64,000 nt of DNA from a virus. The DNA lies in IMG/VR virus record IMGVR_UViG_3300034198_008895, positions 62,001 through 126,000 of that record; one strand, written 5' to 3'. How positions within the stretch are numbered: the stretch's first letter is position 1; the number at the start of each line of letters is the position of its first letter. Below, in pieces: positions 58,733 through 64,000 of this stretch. A model generated the notes under the pieces. It worked only from the letters and a program-made list of their open reading frames with translations, made no database searches and had not been told where the DNA came from. The position numbers were made by a program, and so were the translations under genes.

Positions 58733-61138
58733 ATGAAGATCCTGTATCTCATTTTGAAGAACTTCAAACGCATGCCTCTAAGAGACATTGAAGTTTTTGA
58801 GCATCACTTTACTTCTAAGTTGTTAATGGTAACAGGTCCAAATGGTTGTGGTAAGTCATCTTTGTTTAATGAGCTTACACCATTGCCTTCTGATAAGAAT
58901 AATTTCAATAAGAATGGATACAAAGAAATTCATATTGAAAAAGACAGACAGCTGTATAAACTTATTTCTGACTTTACAGATGGAACTAAGTTTTATTTTT
59001 ATGTTGATGATGAGAACTTGAATGCTTCTCATAATGTCACAACACAACGAGAACTTGTCTTTAAGCATTTCGGAATAACACAGACTATCCATGACATCCT
59101 AATCGGTGTCGAGAACTTTACGGAAATGTCTTTGCTTAACCGTAAGAAACTATTTAATTCAATTACGCATTTGAATATTGATGCGATTGTTGATAACTAT
59201 AACAAGTTGAAAGAAGAACACAAAAACAATGAGTTCCTTCTTAAGACTCAAGTATCTTTGTCTCAAGCTGAAGAACAGAAACTTATTAACAAAGATCACC
59301 TGGATAATCTATTAGCTTCACAAAAACAGATTAAAGAGTATATCGATATTCTGCTGGAAATTCGTACAAACATTTATCGTTACAGAAGTGACGTAAGTGT
59401 TAATGAAGCAGCACAGAACTATCTAGATATCATTGAGAAGATTCAGGAAGTAACTCGGACGTATTACACTTATCTGACTTCGTATCCTGAAGACGAACGT
59501 GCACAATTTAAAACTAAGTCGGAACTGGTTAACTATAAGCTCAATGAGTTTTATACGTTGCTAGAATCCAAACAAAAGGAAATTAACATTCTTAATCTAA
59601 ATAAACAGCATGACTTGCAAGCTGTTAAGATTGAGCTTGATGAACTTAAATATAATCGTGTTAAGTTATTGAACAGTTTATTTATGTTCAAGGTTTTGGA
59701 TAGACCTATCGAGTACTTCCGTAATGATATCTTGAAACTCGAGGTATCTTTATTTGAAGTGATTAGAACGATTCCTTTAAATGAGAATAAGAAATTCTCT
59801 AAAGAACGCTATGAAAATATATTAAATCGTAAACAAGAATGTTTGACTGAACTGAATAAAGCTATCACGAGAGAAGCAGAGGTTAATCGTGATATTCAAC
59901 ATCTTGTTACTCATAAAGAAAATGTGATCTGTCCTAATTGTTCTCATGTATGGTCTCCGTTAGATACGGATGTCAATATGAAACAACTTAAGATTGAACA
60001 TAAACATCTTGTTGAAACTATTGCTAAGCTTCAAGCAGAACTTGTACAACTGGATAAAGAGTTGACAGAACTTCTTGAATACTTCGCACTGTATAAACAA
60101 TACTCCATTCTGCGTAATGCGACATATGACAATCTTAGACCTATGTGGAATTTGATTGATCAACGTGAATATATCTTTAAAGAACCGAATGCTATCGGTG
60201 TTATGTTTAGAAATGCAACTATTGAAATTGAACAGTTAGCAACTGCTGAAGAAATGCGCAAACGTATCGAAGAGTTAACTAAGAATGTTGAAGTTCTTAG
60301 AGCAATGAAAGATACTAATGTTGAACATATTGAAAGTGTTATTGAAGAAATCAATGATGAGATCACTGGTCTTTTAGCTGAGAAGGATGAGTTAACAGAT
60401 CACATTCGTAACAACGAGATCTCTGTATCTGCTAGTAAGCTTTTAACTACTGCTAGAAGCATGCTAGAAAGCGCTACAAGCAGTTTACAAGATGCAAACA
60501 TGTCGTTCACTACCGAAGAGGTTTTAAACGTCATAGAGAGCGAACTTAGCAAATATAAGGTTATTCTCATTGAAACTGAGCGTGAGATTAACAACTATAA
60601 TAATATCAAATATACAATTGAAAAGTATAAGAAAACGATTGATGACATTCAGTCGAATATTAAAGTTCTGGATATTATTCTAGACGAGCTTTCTCCGAAG
60701 AACGGTTTGATTGCAAAGTCTGTGAGTAGTTTCTTGAATATTATCATTGAGAATATCAATACGATCATTAATACTGTTTGGGATTACAAGATGATCCTGA
60801 AAGCTATTAATGTGGAAAGTGAAGTATTAAATTATAAGTTTAAAGTTGAAGTTGAAGATAAAATCACGATTGAAGATATCGCCAAGGTATCGTCAGGAAT
60901 GAAGGAAATCATCAATCTTAGCTTTAAGACTTTATTGTATAAACTATTGAAACTTGAACACTATCCTGTGTTCCTTGATGAGTTTGGAGTTAAACTTGAC
61001 AAGGTTCATAGAAGCAAGATTAGTGAACTAGTATTTAAAATGATGAATAGTAATTATTACAGCCAGATCTTTTTGATTACTCATATTGAAACATCGTATG
61101 CGATCTTTAAAGATGTAGAAGTTCTTGAATTAGGATAA
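58733..61138 (+). CDS. SbcC/Rad50-like ATPase, T4 gp46 equivalent
   Basis: An 801-residue protein: Walker A VTGPNGCGKSSLF (residues 34-45), two long coiled-coil arms, zinc hook VICPNCSHVW near residue 400, ABC signature VSSGMKEIINLS near 719, Walker B YPVFLDEFG near 745. This is the full SbcC/Rad50 layout. With a gp47/SbcD-type nuclease it resects DNA ends for recombination-dependent replication. I saw no gp47 partner in this window. It starts at 58733 with AAAAAGGAATAAG and follows the candidate RNA terminator by about 40 bp. Confidence 0.9.
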   Translation: MKILYLILKNFKRMPLRDIEVFEHHFTSKLLMVTGPNGCGKSSLFNELTPLPSDKNNFNKNGYKEIHIEKDRQLYKLISDFTDGTKFYFYVDDENLNASHNVTTQRELVFKHFGITQTIHDILIGVENFTEMSLLNRKKLFNSITHLNIDAIVDNYNKLKEEHKNNEFLLKTQVSLSQAEEQKLINKDHLDNLLASQKQIKEYIDILLEIRTNIYRYRSDVSVNEAAQNYLDIIEKIQEVTRTYYTYLTSYPEDERAQFKTKSELVNYKLNEFYTLLESKQKEINILNLNKQHDLQAVKIELDELKYNRVKLLNSLFMFKVLDRPIEYFRNDILKLEVSLFEVIRTIPLNENKKFSKERYENILNRKQECLTELNKAITREAEVNRDIQHLVTHKENVICPNCSHVWSPLDTDVNMKQLKIEHKHLVETIAKLQAELVQLDKELTELLEYFALYKQYSILRNATYDNLRPMWNLIDQREYIFKEPNAIGVMFRNATIEIEQLATAEEMRKRIEELTKNVEVLRAMKDTNVEHIESVIEEINDEITGLLAEKDELTDHIRNNEISVSASKLLTTARSMLESATSSLQDANMSFTTEEVLNVIESELSKYKVILIETEREINNYNNIKYTIEKYKKTIDDIQSNIKVLDIILDELSPKNGLIAKSVSSFLNIIIENINTIINTVWDYKMILKAINVESEVLNYKFKVEVEDKITIEDIAKVSSGMKEIINLSFKTLLYKLLKLEHYPVFLDEFGVKLDKVHRSKISELVFKMMNSNYYSQIFLITHIETSYAIFKDVEVLELG

Positions 61139-61139
61139 C

Positions 61140-61173
61140 AAGATAAGACGAGGATTGCTCCTCGTCTTATCTT
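61140..61173. terminator. Convergent bidirectional terminator
   Basis: AAGATAAGACGAGGA/TCCTCGTCTTATCTT 15-bp stem with a TTGC loop. Confidence 0.85.
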
Positions 61174-61179
61174 TATTAG

Positions 61180-63996
61180 TTAATACTTGATGTAATGATA
61201 AATTCCATTAATGTCTGTAGATGACATATCTGGAAGTTTAAAGGTTGTCGTAGGATCGACAGCTTCTAATGGAAGAACAGTGCCATCATAATACTGGCTG
61301 TAATCATTAGAACCTTCAGAAATAACAGCTGTAAACACAGTGGAGGTATGAGAACCAGAATTTACACCACCAAGCATATAAATACGATTATTTGTCGCAA
61401 TTAAGGATGTTCCATAAAGATTAAATGGCAATGATGTTCCAGTTACCCAGCTACCTAAAGTGCCGTCTGGTAAAATAGGAGCATGATAGACATTGGCAAA
61501 ACCTGAAGAACCATTATGGCCACCGATCATATAGACACGATTTTTACTAACAAAACCGCATGACCAATGGCTACCAGTTGGTAATGTTCCTGCTGATGAC
61601 CAAACACCTAAAGAACCGTCAATATTTATTACAGCTGTATAAATAGTAGAGATAATTCCACCATTCCAGCCACCTAAGAGATAGACACGATTTTTAGTAA
61701 CAACAGATATAGAATATCCGATTGTAACTGGTAAAGAATCACCAGTATTCCAAGAACCTAAAGTGCCGTCATTACCAATAGTTGTCCAATACACTGTTGA
61801 AAGAGCACTAGTACCATTATTAGACCCACCTAAAACATATAAACGATTTCTAGTTACTATGATTTGTGAAACACAATTTGCGCCTGGCAATGATGTTCCA
61901 GATGTCCAACTACCTAAAGTTCCATCGGCATTGATAGGTGCTGTATAGACATTAGCCGTATAGGCTGAACCATTATAACTACCAATTAAATAAACACGGT
62001 TCTTGGTAACAACTGCCTGTGATCTAGATACAGGTGCCGGTAAGCTATTTGTTGTAACCCATGTACCCAAAGTACCGTCAGTATTGATAGGCGCTGTATA
62101 AACTGTAGAAATAACATTATTACCAATATCTCCACCTAAGAGATATACGCGGTTCTTGGTAACAACTGCTTGTGAAACACCAACAGAAGCTGGAAGAGCT
62201 GTTCCAGAAGCCCAGCCAGTAATATCAGTGGACTGTGAATTATTTATTTGATACTGTTGACGCCACGGTTGTCCAGAACCTGGCATTAAATAGTTATTTG
62301 TTGTGTCTTCGTAATAAACAGAATAATCATTCTTTCCGCCATTTACACTGACATAATAAACAGATTGTAAATAAACAACACCATTAGCGCCACCAATTAA
62401 ATATACTTTGCTTTTAGTGGCAAAAATTTGTGACACATTAATTGTTGTTGGCAGAGCGCTAACTGTAGTCCATGTTCCAAGTGTTCCGTCTGGATTTATG
62501 ACACAAGCATAGACAGTTGATATGACTGTAGATCCGGAAGAATTACCACCAATCATATATAATGTATTTTTTGTAACAAATATTTGTTGATATTTTACAG
62601 GACCAGGCATAGAAATACTATAAGTACTCCATGTTCCAAGTGTTCCATCTGGATTAATAGGCGCTGTATAGATAGTGGACAACACTGTTCCGCCTGTTGT
62701 TTCACCACCAAATATATAAACTCTATTTTTAATAATAGCATGTTTAAAATAACAAACTTGAACTGGTAATGATGTGCCAGTTGACCATGCACCGATAGTT
62801 CCATCTGCATTTAAAGTTGCTGTGTAAACTGAATTAAGATAACCAGTGTTATTATAGCCACCAAGAATATAAACACGATTCTTGGTAACAAAAATTTGGT
62901 GTCCACTAATATTAACAGGTAATGTACCGTTATTTTCCCAAGTGCCAATGGTGCCGTCACTATTAATTACTGCAGAATAAATTGTATTTAAATGGCCGCT
63001 TAAACCATAACCACCAAGTAAATATACACGATTTTTGGTAATAATAGCTTGTGACACACCAATTGCTAAAGGAAAAGCTGTACCAGTAGACCAAGCACCT
63101 AAAGTACCATCAGAGTTAATCGGAGCAGTATAAACTGTAGAAGTGTAAGCTGAACCATTATAACCGCCTATTAAATATACGCGATTTTTAGTAACTATTA
63201 AATTACTCCAGCCTGCATTGGAAGGCAAATTAGTTCCAGCTGTCCAAGAACCAAGATCACCTGTAGGAATGTTATTAAATTCATACTGTTGTTTCCAAGG
63301 TTCACCTGATCCAACTATATTGTAATTAGTGTTAGAATCACCGAGAATAGCATAAAGATCGGAATAAGTTGTTTTACTAACTTCAGCACCGTTACACTTC
63401 AAGAAACCAGTAGGTGTAGTGGAATAAGCTTTGCGAACAATATCCCCTGTCTTAGCAGCGGACAAAGAGTTAGTCATTCCGTCAACATACTGTTTCGGAA
63501 CCATATGTTCGCCAGATCCAGGATTACTGGAAAGAATAAGTTCTCCGGTCAACAAACCACCAGAAACACTGATAGCATCTGTTATTCCGTAACCAGCTAA
63601 TGTCGTAGGTTTACCAGTTGTAATCTTATCAAAACTAATATTAGGAATGTCAGTATTACCAACACCAGTACCGTTGGTTACGCGACCTTTGGCATCGACA
63701 ACAACTTTACCATATTCACCAGCTGTAACACCGGTATTAGATAAGTTCATTGTGTTTTGACCAGCTTCACTAGTAACATCACCAGAGAAAGCTGGAAGTC
63801 GTGTAATAGGTAAAGTGCCGGCAACAATGTTACTAGCATTTAAAGCCTGAACACCGTTATCAATATAACGTTTTGTTGCAGCTTCTAACGGGACCTGTGG
63901 GTCTCTTGATAACATCAAAGGACCTGATAGTGTGCCGCCACTAGCATCTAATCCGCCTTGTGACTGACCACCACTTCTAAGTGTATCAATTTTCAT
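61180..63996 (-). CDS. Kelch-repeat tail fibre 3
   Basis: A 938-residue paralogue of the fibres at 13023 and 30086. Fibre repeats (PLEAATKRYIDNG, GGLLTGELIL), first collar half (GDIVRKAYSTTPTGFLKCNG, then LYAILGDSN), two six-blade Kelch blocks, second collar half (TTFKLPDMS, ending HYIKY). The ATG at 63996 is immediately preceded in frame by a stop codon, so the gene is complete even though its ribosome-binding site lies outside the window. Blade positions vary most in the loop residues between LP and TKNRVY, as expected for a binding face. Confidence 0.85.
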   Translation of the reverse strand: MKIDTLRSGGQSQGGLDASGGTLSGPLMLSRDPQVPLEAATKRYIDNGVQALNASNIVAGTLPITRLPAFSGDVTSEAGQNTMNLSNTGVTAGEYGKVVVDAKGRVTNGTGVGNTDIPNISFDKITTGKPTTLAGYGITDAISVSGGLLTGELILSSNPGSGEHMVPKQYVDGMTNSLSAAKTGDIVRKAYSTTPTGFLKCNGAEVSKTTYSDLYAILGDSNTNYNIVGSGEPWKQQYEFNNIPTGDLGSWTAGTNLPSNAGWSNLIVTKNRVYLIGGYNGSAYTSTVYTAPINSDGTLGAWSTGTAFPLAIGVSQAIITKNRVYLLGGYGLSGHLNTIYSAVINSDGTIGTWENNGTLPVNISGHQIFVTKNRVYILGGYNNTGYLNSVYTATLNADGTIGAWSTGTSLPVQVCYFKHAIIKNRVYIFGGETTGGTVLSTIYTAPINPDGTLGTWSTYSISMPGPVKYQQIFVTKNTLYMIGGNSSGSTVISTVYACVINPDGTLGTWTTVSALPTTINVSQIFATKSKVYLIGGANGVVYLQSVYYVSVNGGKNDYSVYYEDTTNNYLMPGSGQPWRQQYQINNSQSTDITGWASGTALPASVGVSQAVVTKNRVYLLGGDIGNNVISTVYTAPINTDGTLGTWVTTNSLPAPVSRSQAVVTKNRVYLIGSYNGSAYTANVYTAPINADGTLGSWTSGTSLPGANCVSQIIVTRNRLYVLGGSNNGTSALSTVYWTTIGNDGTLGSWNTGDSLPVTIGYSISVVTKNRVYLLGGWNGGIISTIYTAVINIDGSLGVWSSAGTLPTGSHWSCGFVSKNRVYMIGGHNGSSGFANVYHAPILPDGTLGSWVTGTSLPFNLYGTSLIATNNRIYMLGGVNSGSHTSTVFTAVISEGSNDYSQYYDGTVLPLEAVDPTTTFKLPDMSSTDINGIYHYIKY
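61288..63304 (-). repeat. Twelve Kelch blades in two six-blade blocks
   Basis: Blocks at about 63304-62312 and 62273-61288, opening with GEPWKQQY and GQPWRQQY, closing with NDYS-x-YY. Confidence 0.85.
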
Positions 63997-64000
63997 TTAA

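Overview
The window looks like part of the genome of a large (jumbo-type) tailed phage with a contractile tail that infects a Gram-negative bacterium. Genes are tightly packed, mostly with strong Shine-Dalgarno sequences, in strand-switching blocks separated by intrinsic terminators. No tRNA, IS element, CRISPR array or host-like metabolic operon was seen. Structural genes include a gp5/gpV-type tail spike, a gp6-like baseplate protein, a gp26/gp51-like hub-assembly protein, acidic internal-head proteins and three Kelch tail fibres. Replication and nucleotide genes include ThyA, a MazG-like protein, a family B DNA polymerase in two pieces, a UvsX/RecA-like ATPase, RNase H and an SbcC/gp46-like ATPase. 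Two genes resemble fragments of multisubunit RNA polymerase (beta C-terminus at 34.0 kb, beta' C-terminal half at 51.8 kb). That, with the internal-head protein cluster, points towards phiKZ-related jumbo phages, but I cannot place it taxonomically without searches. No PhuZ or chimallin gene was recognised here.

Layout. 0-3 kb: an internal-head paralogue (cut by the window edge), thyA and small early genes. 3-9 kb: acidic internal-head and other likely virion proteins on the minus strand. 8.9-13 kb: two plus-strand structural genes, the second gp6-like. 13-18.8 kb: Kelch fibre 1, virion-type genes and a membrane metalloprotease. 19-22 kb: the N-terminal half of the DNA polymerase, a MazG-like protein and small membrane proteins. 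22-29.5 kb: hub-assembly protein with a probable -1 frameshift, neck/tail-type genes, a UvsX-like ATPase and the tail spike. 29.5-40 kb: Kelch fibre 2, the RNAP beta-like piece and structural genes. 40-45.7 kb: a minus-strand operon of small unknowns, TilS-like protein and two SleB-type cell-wall hydrolases. 45.7-51.7 kb: plus-strand RNase H, a duplicated-domain decoration-like protein and two SLOG/DprA-like proteins. 51.8-58 kb: the RNAP beta'-like gene, abundant virion-type proteins and the C-terminal half of the DNA polymerase. 58-64 kb: a probable structured non-coding RNA, the SbcC/gp46-like gene and Kelch fibre 3.

Most striking: (1) a 236-nt intergenic stretch at 58.46-58.69 kb that reads as an independent structured RNA with its own -10 box and terminator; (2) a DNA polymerase whose two catalytic aspartate motifs lie on different proteins encoded about 35 kb apart on opposite strands; (3) fragmented RNA polymerase genes; (4) a programmed -1 frameshift candidate on a T8 run; (5) fibres in which exact six-bladed Kelch blocks are inserted inside a Phage_Collar domain; (6) eight near-identical promoters, six with a -35 box exactly 16 nt from the -10, all reading on the minus strand; (7) a second, late-type motif 20-24 nt upstream of five virion-type genes.

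All family assignments come from reading motifs by eye; no database search was run.
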